From: Cognaticolwellia mytili
GTDB taxonomy: Bacteria > Pseudomonadota > Gammaproteobacteria > Enterobacterales > Alteromonadaceae
Direction of reading: 5' to 3'
Assembly: GCF_002104475.1 (NCBI RefSeq)
Contig: NZ_NBOF01000002.1
Span: forward strand, 124,001 to 188,000
Length of the DNA stretch: 64,000 bases
Shown here: one piece after another, positions 38,809 to 49,144 of the stretch
Layout: each line of letters begins with the position of its first letter
Numbering within the stretch: the first letter of the stretch is position 1
The notes under the pieces: model-generated
What the model saw: only the letters and a program-made list of their open reading frames with translations
Told to the model about the DNA's origin: nothing
Databases searched by the model: none
Position numbers and translations under genes: made by a program

Positions 38809-40070
38809 TACTGAGATACTTTATTACGCCCTGATTTTTTTGCTCGATACAAGGCTTGATCAGCCGACTTTAAAGTTTGTTCAAAATTGAGCTTATCTAC
38901 TCTGGCCGCAACACCAATAGAAATAGTGACACTAACGGTTTTAATATCACTACCACTTTTGCCCGATCTTGCTTTTTTAGTTTTACGTTGAGGCTGACGA
39001 ATGACCACTTTATAGTCTTGTACTGCTTGCCTAACCGCTTCAAGTAAAGGTAACGCCTGCTCAGGCGTTTTACCTGAGAAAACAATGGTAAACTCTTCAC
39101 CGCCGTAGCGGAAAACTTTCCCGCCACCTTTTACTTGCGCTAATTTACTCGCGACCAACTTTAGCACTTGGTCGCCAATATCATGACCATAGGTGTCATT
39201 AAATTTTTTAAAGTGATCAATATCGAGCATAGCCAAGGTATATTTTCGGCCCAACGCTAAAGCTAATTGGTTCAGCGCTCTGCGCGATGGCAAAGTAGTG
39301 AGTTCATCTCGATAAGCAAACAGGTATGAATCAACAAGAACAACGACAAGATAATGCAACGTTATCAAGGTCAGCAAAACACTCCACGGCAACAATATTA
39401 ACTGGTAGTAATCTCCCAACCAAATAACATAACTGCTAAATAGTGCCGTGGTTACTAAGCTTTTTTCGCGCAGTGTTTGCCAAATCAACAATAGCCCACA
39501 AAGAAGTAATGGCAGATCTAAACTGACATATTTTAGATAACCAACAAGTAGAGGAAAGTTTGTCAACTTTGCTGAAACATCAGTTTGAATGCTAAGCCAG
39601 TAATAACAGCCAAGCCCAACCATCACGAGTAACACTATGCGATATAGACCGTGGATAGACACGAGCCCCCTATCTTTCACCAAACTTAGTATCGGCAACA
39701 TACTTGCCAAAGATAAAGTCAACCAATCATTTTGGGCAGATAGCCATTTACTCCACGGTAATACGTTGGATAGATTCAAATAAAATAGTAAAAATAATGC
39801 TGCACTTAGGGCTAAACGGCTGCGATTGAAATAACTTGATAACACTACAGTAACAGCAAGCAGACCATAAATAACTTGCTCTATTAGGTTAATCTTTACA
39901 AGCCAAAAACTTTGAAACTCATTAATCAATAGCAAAGATATAAAGAAGCCTAGTAAACTCACGATGCTATTTTTTAAACTGCTAAAATACTGAAACAAGC
40001 ATAAACTCCAAAAGTAGAGGAAAAGTACGTCTAGTACCAATTGAAACAACCGAAATATCGATAATACCAA
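38808..40070 (-). CDS. Membrane diguanylate cyclase (GGDEF)
   Basis: About eight membrane helices fill residues 1-250, followed by a GGDEF domain with the catalytic motif GGEEF at 323-327 and metal/substrate residues in MLDIDHFKKFNDTYGHD. It should make c-di-GMP. The usual RxxD inhibitory site before the motif is absent (KGGG), so product inhibition is probably weak. The N-terminal sensor was not recognised. The last bases coincide with the end of the MITE-like element. Confidence 0.9.
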   Translation of the reverse strand: MVLSIFRLFQLVLDVLFLYFWSLCLFQYFSSLKNSIVSLLGFFISLLLINEFQSFWLVKINLIEQVIYGLLAVTVVLSSYFNRSRLALSAALFLLFYLNLSNVLPWSKWLSAQNDWLTLSLASMLPILSLVKDRGLVSIHGLYRIVLLVMVGLGCYYWLSIQTDVSAKLTNFPLLVGYLKYVSLDLPLLLCGLLLIWQTLREKSLVTTALFSSYVIWLGDYYQLILLPWSVLLTLITLHYLVVVLVDSYLFAYRDELTTLPSRRALNQLALALGRKYTLAMLDIDHFKKFNDTYGHDIGDQVLKLVASKLAQVKGGGKVFRYGGEEFTIVFSGKTPEQALPLLEAVRQAVQDYKVVIRQPQRKTKKARSGKSGSDIKTVSVTISIGVAARVDKLNFEQTLKSADQALYRAKKSGRNKVSQ

Positions 40071-40235
40071 TGAGGTAGATGTTGCTGAGAATAATGTAAT
40101 TCACTTAAATCAACAATGCCTCACATCAAAGAAAGTTGCGGTTTAAAACAGAATTATCATCAGCCAGCATACGACCAAGCTAATTACACTTTACTTAAGC
40201 CTGTTTCAATCATTTATCAGCGATTAAATCTTTGG

Positions 40236-41678
40236 TTATTCAGCAGCTAGTGCAACAGGCTGATCTTCCTGTTGTAATTCAACTTGTTCTATTTTTTCAA
40301 AGCGGTTGCTGATCTTATCTGCAGATGTATGAATTTGTTTCACATCACTTGCTGCTTGATCAATATGTTTTGCAAGATTCGCAAAGCGGCCCTTAAAGCG
40401 TGAAAAATCAGCTGAAAGATGTGATAAATGGGCTTGAATTACATGGATTTGTTTACGAGTAGCTTCATCTTTTAACACGGAGCGTGCAGTGGTTAAAATT
40501 GCCATTAAGGTAGTCGGTGATGCTAACCAAACGCGTTTCTTATTGGCATATTCTACCAAATCGCCTTGATGGGCATGTATTTCAGCAAAAATAGCTTCAG
40601 CGGGAATAAACATAATTGCGCCATCAGCAGTTTCTTTCTCAATCAGGTACTTATCACTAATATCATTAATATGCTTTTTAATATCTACCTTAAATTGACG
40701 CTCTGCTGCTTTACGATCGAGTTCGCCTAAGGTATTGTCAGCCATTTTTTTATAGTTTTCTAGCGGAAACTTAGAGTCAACAACAACATTACCGGTAGGC
40801 TCAGGTAAGAACAAAATACAGTCAGCAATTTTCCCGTTAGAAAGTGTGTGTTGAATAGCAAAATGCTGCTCTGGTAACACGTTTCTAATTAAGGCATTTA
40901 GCTGCACTTCGCCAAATGCACCACGTGAGCGTTTATCAGAAAGTACTTCCTGTAAACTAACCACATTAGTGGAAAGCTCAGTAATTTTCTTCTGCGCATC
41001 GTCAATTAACGCTAAACGTTGCAAGATATCATTAAAAGTTTTAGTGGTTTTTTCAAAGCCGTCGGCTAAACGTTTTTCGACTTGGTCACTAATATCTTTT
41101 AAGCGATTATCAGTTGAGGTTGTCAGTTCATTAATGCGTAATGTCATCTGCTCGCTGGCTAAATGTAGTGACTTAGCCATTTCTTCACGGCCTAGCTTTG
41201 TCACACTCGTTAGCTGATTAACGATCTGCTCAAGCGATTTGATCTGGTTATTGTTAAAGCTTACATGATGTTCATGCAACGTTGCTTTAAGTTGTTCGCT
41301 ATTATGATGCAATAGCTGCGCTTGCTTCTCTCCTTGCTCACCATGCTGGCGCAACAACTTTAGCTTGAAGTCAGAAATTTGTTGTTCAAAATATGTTTTC
41401 AATTCACTTTGCTGGTTAGCTAGGCTCTGATGATTAAGGTTGAGTTGTTGCTGTAATTGTTGTTGATTATTAGCACTCACTTCATAGCTAAGGTTCACTT
41501 TTTCTAATAATTGTTGCAAAAGCGTTTGCTGTGCAATTATATTTTCCTGACTCACGGTTAGCTTTCGGTAAAGAAAAAACGTGATAACCAGCAGAAAAAA
41601 CATTACGGCTAGGGATGCGGCAACGAGCATTGGCGTCTTTTCTAAAGTTAACCAAGTTAGGAGAGAAATTGAATTCAT
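40236..41678 (-). CDS. rmuC: RmuC family protein
   Basis: The 480-residue protein has one N-terminal membrane helix (about 17-36), a long coiled coil (40-230) and the RmuC nuclease-like core (about 245-440; RGAFGEVQLNALIRNVLPEQ, VVDSKFPLENY, FIPAEAIFAEIHAH). RmuC limits inversions at short inverted repeats and is implicated in phage defence. The size is normal. It is probably monocistronic. Confidence 0.93.
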   Translation of the reverse strand: MNSISLLTWLTLEKTPMLVAASLAVMFFLLVITFFLYRKLTVSQENIIAQQTLLQQLLEKVNLSYEVSANNQQQLQQQLNLNHQSLANQQSELKTYFEQQISDFKLKLLRQHGEQGEKQAQLLHHNSEQLKATLHEHHVSFNNNQIKSLEQIVNQLTSVTKLGREEMAKSLHLASEQMTLRINELTTSTDNRLKDISDQVEKRLADGFEKTTKTFNDILQRLALIDDAQKKITELSTNVVSLQEVLSDKRSRGAFGEVQLNALIRNVLPEQHFAIQHTLSNGKIADCILFLPEPTGNVVVDSKFPLENYKKMADNTLGELDRKAAERQFKVDIKKHINDISDKYLIEKETADGAIMFIPAEAIFAEIHAHQGDLVEYANKKRVWLASPTTLMAILTTARSVLKDEATRKQIHVIQAHLSHLSADFSRFKGRFANLAKHIDQAASDVKQIHTSADKISNRFEKIEQVELQQEDQPVALAAE

Positions 41679-41796
41679 TAAAACGCCAAAACACTGTAAA
41701 TATTAACAGTTATTAGAGCATAATAACGCGATAAGGTTAATAGTTTAAGGAAAATATTTTAACTTCTATTCAGCGCGCTACATATAATTGCAAAGG

Positions 41797-42021
41797 TTAA
41801 ACCCTATCGCCGATTTTATTTAAAATTCTCACCTCACCTTCACACACTGCAACAATAGACTTACCCGCCTTAAAGCTATCAGGAATGATCATTCGTCCAT
41901 TTTGATTTTGCTGCAACGACAGCACAACATCTATCAGCTCAAGAGACGCATCAGTATAATATAAAATAGTAACAAGGCATTCTTGAGTTTTGTCACTTTC
42001 AACAGGCTTATTTTCTTCCAT
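41797..42021 (-). CDS. Small conserved protein, TIGR02922-like
   Basis: The 74-residue soluble protein contains VTILYYTDASLELIDVV, GRMIIPDSFKAGKSIVAVCEG and ends LNKIGDRV. I recall such sequences as the TIGR02922 family of Colwellia, Shewanella and relatives, without known function. The family name is from memory. Confidence 0.65.
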   Translation of the reverse strand: MEENKPVESDKTQECLVTILYYTDASLELIDVVLSLQQNQNGRMIIPDSFKAGKSIVAVCEGEVRILNKIGDRV

Positions 42022-42180
42022 ACTTACTTTCAGTAAATTATTGAGTATTCTTATTTAGTGTAGACCTAATTAGCGTATTACTAAAAATAATTAATTATTC
42101 AGGTACTTGAGTTGACACCAGCCAAAAGCAAATGTAAATTCTGGGTTAATTATTTGTTACCATCTACTTAAGGATAAGTA

Positions 42181-43638
42181 ATGCAAAAAAGCAAAAACTT
42201 TCCCTGCCTAATTATACCAACAGTATTGTTGATGACGGCATGTGGAGGCGGTTCTTCGAATAAAAATGCTGCTCCCCAAGCCCCCTCGCCTATTACAACA
42301 CACATAGTTAGCGGTAAAGTGATTGATGGTTATGTTTCTGGTGCTAAAGTATGGCTCGATATCAATGGCGATAAAGAACATAACAGTAGTGAGCCTTCTG
42401 CGGTTTCTGGTGATGCAGGCAGTTATACTTTAGAGCTCAATAGCCAAGAACGCGAATGTTTGGCATACGCAACATTATATGTCGATGTACCTGTTGGCGC
42501 TATCGACGAGGATTTAGGGGAAGTTACCGAAGCTTACCAAATGTCAAAACCACCTTCATTAGCCCCAATTAGTGATGCCGATTTATTACATATATCACCA
42601 CTAACCACGGTACTTTGGCAACAACTAGAAAATAAGATAACAGCAAGTAAGCAACCAGTACAAAGCTGCGAAACACTTAAGAAAAATTATAGTTTGCGAA
42701 CTGAGCTAGCCACAGAAATAGATGCTGTGATCAGAAACTTAGTTAGCCATTATAATATTTCTGCAGAGGCTATATATGCTGATTTTATTGCTACGGATGA
42801 TGCTGTTTCATACCAAGCAGCACAAGGAATTGTCACTGGATTAAAAGCAGCCTATAGCCATAAAGTGGCGCTTGAAACCCAATACTCTAACGCCACTGAA
42901 ATAAGAGTGACGATATACCAAAAAGAGTTTTATGACAGAGTCAATGACTCTCTTAATGCTTGGTATCGTAATAGTGTAATTTTTATGCCTAATAGTTTTA
43001 AATCAAAAACGGTAAGACTTAACGATGATCTTGCCTCTACTGATTTAATTATCTATGACCGTGAAGAAAGTGATTTAGCTTGGAATGGCGGCACATTAAG
43101 CCTGCAAAAAGATATCTATACCAGTGATGGTGGTAAAGAGTATCTTTGTCTAAATACTGAAACCGCAACGTTTACTGAAAACGGCACTGACTATCAATTA
43201 TCAAACAACAGTCCATATACAACCTCGACTAGTTTCGAAGCGTGCGATAATAAAGCTTTTGGTAAGGGAGATGTCAAATACTATTCTGTCAGTTACCGAG
43301 AAGCTAGCATTCATTATGGCGCCTACTTCACTGTTACTCATGCCTTAGCAGAATTTGATACTTTGAGTCATTGGCAGTCATTAGCCGACAAAGCTAATAA
43401 CCTTGATAGCGCTGAATTAATCGCGCATTTGGAGCAACTACCTTACCGGTTTGATGAGGAAGTGGTTATCGATGTTACCAGTTGGCATAAACGCATTACC
43501 GATGATACTAAAGCAACCCGAGTACAAACTGATAAGTATAGTGATGGCTCTTGGGTACGTAAAACTTATAAAGCTGATTATACCTACACCCAAGAATGTA
43601 GTAACGATGGTGTCAATTGGCAGTCCTGTTCTGGCTAA
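42181..43638 (+). CDS. Predicted lipoprotein of unknown function
   Basis: The 485-residue protein has a lipoprotein signal (LMTACGGGSS, lipid Cys at about residue 21). An early beta segment VSGKVIDGYVSGAKVWLDINGD contains a DINGD calcium-loop-like motif and resembles carboxypeptidase-regulatory-like repeats. The rest is not recognised. It is flanked by its own terminator and is convergent with the S9 peptidase gene. Confidence 0.72.
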   Translation: MQKSKNFPCLIIPTVLLMTACGGGSSNKNAAPQAPSPITTHIVSGKVIDGYVSGAKVWLDINGDKEHNSSEPSAVSGDAGSYTLELNSQERECLAYATLYVDVPVGAIDEDLGEVTEAYQMSKPPSLAPISDADLLHISPLTTVLWQQLENKITASKQPVQSCETLKKNYSLRTELATEIDAVIRNLVSHYNISAEAIYADFIATDDAVSYQAAQGIVTGLKAAYSHKVALETQYSNATEIRVTIYQKEFYDRVNDSLNAWYRNSVIFMPNSFKSKTVRLNDDLASTDLIIYDREESDLAWNGGTLSLQKDIYTSDGGKEYLCLNTETATFTENGTDYQLSNNSPYTTSTSFEACDNKAFGKGDVKYYSVSYREASIHYGAYFTVTHALAEFDTLSHWQSLADKANNLDSAELIAHLEQLPYRFDEEVVIDVTSWHKRITDDTKATRVQTDKYSDGSWVRKTYKADYTYTQECSNDGVNWQSCSG

Positions 43639-43720
43639 TCTTCCAGTAAGTTTTTCGAATACACTGTGAACATTACGACTACTCGGTAATAGATGAACAC
43701 AGAGTAGGTTTACTTTTCGA

Positions 43721-43764
43721 AAATAAAAACGGTAATTCAATCACTTGAATTACCGTTTTTATTT
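43721..43764. terminator. Strong bidirectional terminator with a 20-bp stem
   Basis: The arms at 43721-43740 and 43745-43764 are perfectly complementary over 20 bp with loop TCAC and end in A/T-rich runs on both sides. It serves the convergent lipoprotein and S9 peptidase genes. Confidence 0.92.
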
Positions 43765-43797
43765 GCTTGCATAATGCTCTAGCTGGCTAAGCTATGT

Positions 43798-45825
43798 CTA
43801 ATTAGTATACTTTTCCATCCAATTAAACACTTCTTGATACCAAACCTTTAAGTTGTCAGGATTGCGAATATGATGATCTTCGTCTGGAAACATCACTAAG
43901 CGACTTGGAATATTCTGGCGCTGTAAAGCCGTGAACGCTCCTAAGCTTTGTGCGTAAGGCACACGGTAGTCTAGCTCACCTTGAATTACTAACATCGGTG
44001 TTTTCCAGTTCTTAACTAACGCTGCAGGGTTGAATTTATTGTAGTCTTCACTACCTTCCCAAACTGGGCCGCCCATATCGTGCTCAGGAAACCAAAGCTC
44101 TTCCGTTGAACCATAAAAGCTTGGCATATCATATAAGCCTGCATGATTAACAATACAGCTAAAACCATCATTCCAATTACCTTGGATCCAGTTCATCATA
44201 TAGCCGCCATATGAAGCACCAAGCGCACAAGCATTACTTGCATCCATCCAAGGTTGCTTTTTAGTTATATCAGCAAGACCTTTTTGTAAATCTTCTAGCG
44301 GCTTGCCACCCCAGTCACGTGCTATTGCATCGGTAAATTGTTGTCCGTAACCAATAGAGCCATGAAAGTCTATCATCACAACAGCATAACCTTGGGCTGC
44401 CCATAATTGAGCATTCCAGCGGTAATGAAACATATTACCAAAGCTACCTTGTGGCCCGCCGTGTACTAAAAATGCAATTGGATATTTGTTACCCACTTGA
44501 TAATTTGCAGGCTTTAACCAGTAGCCGTATACATCTTCTTCATTCCAACCTTTAAAGCTAAATTGTTCAAACTCGGCTAATGTTGTGTTGGCCAATTTAT
44601 CAGCATTAACTTTCGTCAATTGCTTAAGTTGGTAACCATCTCGGTCAATGGAAAAAATATCTGTCGGCGCATCAAGGGCATGGCGAGTAAAGAATACTTT
44701 ATCTGCTGTTACGGCTATTTTACCGGCCGTACCATCACTATGAACACGGCGTACATCGCCAAACTCTGGGTTTATTTCAAAAATACTTTTTTGACCAATA
44801 TCATTAGCCGTTACGTACAAAGTTCGATTATCACTCGCAAACACTAACTCACTAACCGAGCGATCCCACTGCTTTGCCACTGCACGGGTTTTACCCGTTT
44901 TGCCATCGCGGATCATCACTGTAAATTTGTCTGACTCATAGCCCGGTACTGACATCGCTTTATAAGCCAAGTAACGACCATTAGGTGAATAAACAGGTTT
45001 TGCGTCCCATGCAGTATTTTCAAGCGTAATATTAGTCAATTCTTTAGTGCTTAAGTCCACTTCAAAAATATCGAAATTGGTGTTCCACGCTTGCTCTTTA
45101 CTTGGTAACTTTGCCGAAAAACTTAAGGTTTTTCCATTAGGATGAAAACTTACTTCACCTGCGCCAGCGATATCACCTTGCCAAGTTGGCATTAAATCAG
45201 TGGCCTGCGTAAACGCACCTGATTCAGCCTTGTCTGCAACAAATAAATGGGACTTATAAGCAGTATTCCATGTATCCCAATGGCGAACCATTAATTGGTC
45301 ATACACTCTAATATTATGCTTTTTCTTGGCGTCAGTCGCTTTGGCATCAAGCGTACATTGCAGTGTTTCACAGCCTGGCATAACCGTTAACTCAACGGCA
45401 AAGCGTTTACCGTCAACAGACATTTGAAAGCCATTAATATCAAGTGGCAGCGCTGACACTTGCTGAGCTTCACCGCCAGTTAATGGTAATTGCCATATTT
45501 GTGAACTGCCACTGCGCGCAGAAAGAAAATAAATACTTTTGCCATCTTGTGCATAGACAACATTGCTTTCACCACTTTTATTGCTCGTTAATTGCTGCGC
45601 TTGCTTTGAGTTAACACTCTGTAAATAAAGATGGTTATCGCTCGTACGAATACCTTTCTTTAAACGATAAATAAAGCTGTCGCCTTGCGGCGAAACGACA
45701 AAATCATGAATCTGATTAAACTCGGTTAATGCATTGATATCCAACACGCTTGCTTCTGAATTCGTTGTTGCACTGGCAAACGTCAAAGCAGTAAGTGCGG
45801 CCATGCTAATAGTACTTTTATTCAT
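43798..45825 (-). CDS. Exported S9 family prolyl oligopeptidase-like peptidase
   Basis: The 675-residue protein has a signal peptide (1-25), a beta-propeller of TolB/WD40-like blades (about 30-410) and an alpha/beta-hydrolase domain. The catalytic triad can be seen: Ser538 in GASYGG, Asp619 in GELDYRVP and His651 or 652 in DEDHHI. Such enzymes cleave short peptides, often as dipeptidyl or acylaminoacyl peptidases. The exact specificity is open. Confidence 0.93.
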   Translation of the reverse strand: MNKSTISMAALTALTFASATTNSEASVLDINALTEFNQIHDFVVSPQGDSFIYRLKKGIRTSDNHLYLQSVNSKQAQQLTSNKSGESNVVYAQDGKSIYFLSARSGSSQIWQLPLTGGEAQQVSALPLDINGFQMSVDGKRFAVELTVMPGCETLQCTLDAKATDAKKKHNIRVYDQLMVRHWDTWNTAYKSHLFVADKAESGAFTQATDLMPTWQGDIAGAGEVSFHPNGKTLSFSAKLPSKEQAWNTNFDIFEVDLSTKELTNITLENTAWDAKPVYSPNGRYLAYKAMSVPGYESDKFTVMIRDGKTGKTRAVAKQWDRSVSELVFASDNRTLYVTANDIGQKSIFEINPEFGDVRRVHSDGTAGKIAVTADKVFFTRHALDAPTDIFSIDRDGYQLKQLTKVNADKLANTTLAEFEQFSFKGWNEEDVYGYWLKPANYQVGNKYPIAFLVHGGPQGSFGNMFHYRWNAQLWAAQGYAVVMIDFHGSIGYGQQFTDAIARDWGGKPLEDLQKGLADITKKQPWMDASNACALGASYGGYMMNWIQGNWNDGFSCIVNHAGLYDMPSFYGSTEELWFPEHDMGGPVWEGSEDYNKFNPAALVKNWKTPMLVIQGELDYRVPYAQSLGAFTALQRQNIPSRLVMFPDEDHHIRNPDNLKVWYQEVFNWMEKYTN

Positions 45826-45895
45826 AACATCCTACTTTAGGTTATTTATTCATCACTTCTTGCCACCCTAACAGCATGACAGTTCCTATATTCTG

Positions 45896-45953
45896 TATAT
45901 CGTCACTCTTTCACATCCATGTGATCGTGACATACCGTTCATCCTGAACATAA
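45896..45953 (+). repeat. CATGGATG-family repeat, copy 2 (short)
   Basis: The 58-base copy includes TCACTCTTTCACATCCATGTGATCG-like DNA and ends CATACCGTTCATCCTGAACAT, matching the tail of copy 1. It ends at the A-run of the fumarase terminator. Confidence 0.7.
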
Positions 45954-45976
45954 AAAACGCCCGTAACGGGCGTTTT
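45954..45976 (-). terminator. Terminator of the fumarase gene
   Basis: AAAACGCCCG and CGGGCGTTTT form a 10-bp stem with loop TAA, 12 bases past the fumarase stop. Confidence 0.9.
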
Positions 45977-45988
45977 AATCATTAAAAG

Positions 45989-47515
45989 CTATTCGCCTTT
46001 CAGCTTACTGTCGAGCTCTTCAATTTTGGCTTGCCAAATTGTAGGGCCAGTAACATGTGCTGACTCACCTGAGCTGTCAACCGCTACGGTTACGGGCATA
46101 TCTTCCACTTCAAATTCATAAATGGCTTCCATACCCATATCTTCAAAGGCAACAACTTTTGCTTTCTTGATCGCTTTAGAAACTAGGTAGGCGGCACCAC
46201 CAACAGCCATTAAATATACTGACTTATGATTTTTAATACATTCAACCGTTGCTGCGCCGCGTTCAGCTTTACCGATAGTGCCTAACAAGCCGGTTTCAGC
46301 CAACATCATCTCAGTAAATTTATCCATACGTGTTGCTGTTGTCGGACCTGCAGGCCCTACGGCTTCATCACCAATGGCATCAACAGGGCCGACGTAGTAA
46401 ATAAATTTATCGGTGAAATCAACCGGTAGTTCTTGCCCAGCCGCTAACATGTCTTGAATACGTTTATGTGCAGCATCACGGCCGGTTAAAATAGTACCGC
46501 TAAGTAATACTGTTTCACCGGTTTTCCAATCACTGATATCTGCTTTTGAAAGTTCATCAACATTAACACGACGAACATTTTCACCGACTTCCCAAGTAAT
46601 TTCAGGCCAGTCTTCTAATTTCGGCGGGGTTAAATCAGCTGGACCTGAGCCGTCAAGGTGGAAATGAACATGGCGAGTTGCCGCACAATTTGGGATCATC
46701 ACAACCGGTTTTGAAGCCGCATGTGTTGGCACAGAGTTAATTTTGATATCAACAACCGTTGTTAAACCGCCTAAACCTTGAGCCCCAATGCCTAGCTTGT
46801 TAACACGGTCATAAATTTCTAAACGTAATTCTTCTTCAGCATTTTCAGGGCCACGGTCAATAAGCTCTTGAATGTTTACTGGGTCCATTAAGCTTTCTTT
46901 TGCCAATACACCTGCTTTTTCAGCCGTACCACCAATACCTATACCTAGCATGCCTGGTGGACACCAGCCTGCCCCCATTGTTGGTAATGTTTTCACTACC
47001 CAATCAGCAATTGAATCACTCGGGTTTAGCATAGCCATTTTAGATTTGTTTTCACTACCACCGCCTTTCGCAGCAATCATCACTTCAATGTGATCGCCCG
47101 GTACCATATCAATATGAACAACCGATGGCGTATTGTCTTTAGTATTAATGCGTTTACCCGCTGGGTCAGCAACAATTGACGCACGTAACGGGTTATCAGG
47201 GTTTAAATAGGCACGACGAGTACCTTCATCAACCATTTGTTGTACGGTCATATCAGTGTTATCCCACTGAACAGCCATACCTACTTTTACGAAACAGGTA
47301 ACAATACCAGTATCTTGACAGATAGGACGTTTACCATGTGCCGACATACGTGAGTTAATGAGAATTTGTGCAATCGCATCTTTCGCAGCGTGGCTTTCTT
47401 CTTTGTGGTACGCCTTTTCAAGCGCTTGAATAAAATCAAGTGGGTGATAATAAGAAATGTATTGCAGTGCATCGGCAACACTTTCGATTAAATCTTGTTG
47501 TTTAATAATAGCCAT
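45989..47515 (-). CDS. Class I (iron-sulfur) fumarate hydratase
   Basis: This class I fumarase interconverts fumarate and malate using a [4Fe-4S] cluster. The N-terminal alpha part (KRPICQDTGIVTCFVKVG) and C-terminal beta part are fused. VGPAGPTTATRMDKF and GKAERGAATVECIK belong to the beta domain. ATG 47515 (MAIIKQQDL) is chosen, with AGAG 8 bases upstream; a TTG 21 bases further up is less likely. The protein has 508 residues. It is divergent from pabB. Confidence 0.95.
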   Translation of the reverse strand: MAIIKQQDLIESVADALQYISYYHPLDFIQALEKAYHKEESHAAKDAIAQILINSRMSAHGKRPICQDTGIVTCFVKVGMAVQWDNTDMTVQQMVDEGTRRAYLNPDNPLRASIVADPAGKRINTKDNTPSVVHIDMVPGDHIEVMIAAKGGGSENKSKMAMLNPSDSIADWVVKTLPTMGAGWCPPGMLGIGIGGTAEKAGVLAKESLMDPVNIQELIDRGPENAEEELRLEIYDRVNKLGIGAQGLGGLTTVVDIKINSVPTHAASKPVVMIPNCAATRHVHFHLDGSGPADLTPPKLEDWPEITWEVGENVRRVNVDELSKADISDWKTGETVLLSGTILTGRDAAHKRIQDMLAAGQELPVDFTDKFIYYVGPVDAIGDEAVGPAGPTTATRMDKFTEMMLAETGLLGTIGKAERGAATVECIKNHKSVYLMAVGGAAYLVSKAIKKAKVVAFEDMGMEAIYEFEVEDMPVTVAVDSSGESAHVTGPTIWQAKIEELDSKLKGE

Positions 47516-47653
47516 AACGGTCTCTTTTTTTATCAATTGGGCGAGAGATAAGTTGAAAGTTACAAATTTGCCGATATCATACCTTTCTTATTACATGCCT
47601 ACCAGTATCAAATGGTCGAATACCTTGATACATAGGCGCTGATTTAATATCAG

Positions 47654-49081
47654 TTGACTAAACAGCGTGAGAATATTTTGCCAACGAATTCAACAATACG
47701 ACTGTCTGCACAGTTATTGCAGCTAAACACTTCATTTACTAGCCAAAGTCTTTTTTCACTTATCGCTGATCAACCTTGGGCGATGTGGCTAGATTCCTGC
47801 GATAGTGAACATGTTGACAGTCGTTACGACATTATAGTTTGGCAGCCAAGCATTACATTAACGACAAATGGCGATAACACAGCAGTTTCTAACTTACTTA
47901 ATGGCAGTAATTACACCAGCCAAGACGACCCTTTATTACTTGCTAAAAAAGAGCAGCAAGCATTATTTTCAATGATAGACATAGAACAATGCGCCCTGCC
48001 ATTTAAAGGCGGCACTGTCGGTTATTTTTCTTACGACTTAGGTAAACGCTTTGAAGTTATTCAACAGCAAACTAGCAAAGATATTGATACTCCAGAGATG
48101 GCCGTGGGGATATATCAGCAGGCAATTATTTATGACAAACATACACAATCATTTTGGCTATTATGTGATGATAAAAAACGTGCCGAAATAACCCTTTTTT
48201 TTGCTCAGGCACTAAAAAAATCAACTGAAAACCCTGCCAATTTTCAACTCACTACGCCATGGTTGTCGAACATGGAACCAGCGCAATACCGCGAAAAATT
48301 TAATAAAGTTCAAAATTACCTACTTTCTGGCGACTGCTATCAAATTAATTTGGCACAACGTTTTACCGCGCAATACATAGGAAGTGAATTCCAAGCTTAT
48401 TGCGCATTGCGTCAAGAAAACAAAGCGCCCTTCTCTGCTTTCTTACGCTTTGCTGACAGTGCAATTTTAAGTATTTCACCTGAACGTTTTTTACAACTTA
48501 CTAATAATAAAATTCAAAGTAAACCGATTAAAGGCACCCGTCCAAGAAGTGATGATCCAGTTATTGACCAAGCAAATGCTGAAGACTTGCAACACGCAAG
48601 CAAAGACAAAGCCGAGAATTTGATGATAGTTGACCTATTACGTAATGATATTAGTCGAGTTTGTAAAGCTGGCAGTGTAAAAGTTCCATCACTCTTTGCT
48701 ATTGAAAGTTTTCCTGCAGTACATCATTTAGTCAGTACGGTTGAAGGTGAGATTTTACCTGAATTTGATGGAACCGATTTGTTGCGTGCCGCTTTTCCAG
48801 GCGGTTCAATCACTGGTGCGCCAAAAATAAGAGCTATGGATATTATTGAAGAATTAGAGCCGAACCAACGTAGTGTTTATTGTGGATCTATTGGTTACCT
48901 TTCTGCTTGTGGAAAAATGGATACTAGTATTACCATACGCACCCTAATATGCAATGAGCAGCAAATCTACTGCTGGGCTGGCGGCGGTTTAGTGGCCGAT
49001 TCAAATATTGACAGTGAATACCAAGAAACATACGATAAAGTAAATAAAATCCTACCAATCTTAAGTGCTTTAAATTCGTAA
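47654..49081 (+). CDS. pabB: Aminodeoxychorismate synthase component I
   Basis: PabB with PabA makes aminodeoxychorismate for folate synthesis. The chorismate-binding domain has the nucleophile motif PIKGTRPR, DKAENLMIVDLLRNDISRV and GSITGAPKIRAMDIIEELEP. PIKGT with Lys marks PabB rather than anthranilate synthase TrpE. The start is a TTG at 47654 with no clear ribosome-binding site; other starts nearby are possible. A NUDIX gene follows after 63 bases. Confidence 0.92.
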   Translation: MTKQRENILPTNSTIRLSAQLLQLNTSFTSQSLFSLIADQPWAMWLDSCDSEHVDSRYDIIVWQPSITLTTNGDNTAVSNLLNGSNYTSQDDPLLLAKKEQQALFSMIDIEQCALPFKGGTVGYFSYDLGKRFEVIQQQTSKDIDTPEMAVGIYQQAIIYDKHTQSFWLLCDDKKRAEITLFFAQALKKSTENPANFQLTTPWLSNMEPAQYREKFNKVQNYLLSGDCYQINLAQRFTAQYIGSEFQAYCALRQENKAPFSAFLRFADSAILSISPERFLQLTNNKIQSKPIKGTRPRSDDPVIDQANAEDLQHASKDKAENLMIVDLLRNDISRVCKAGSVKVPSLFAIESFPAVHHLVSTVEGEILPEFDGTDLLRAAFPGGSITGAPKIRAMDIIEELEPNQRSVYCGSIGYLSACGKMDTSITIRTLICNEQQIYCWAGGGLVADSNIDSEYQETYDKVNKILPILSALNS

Positions 49082-49144
49082 TAGTTTAGTGAAATGGCGA
49101 TTACTGAATTTTTATTGGTAATCTCTATAATTTGAAGGTGATGT

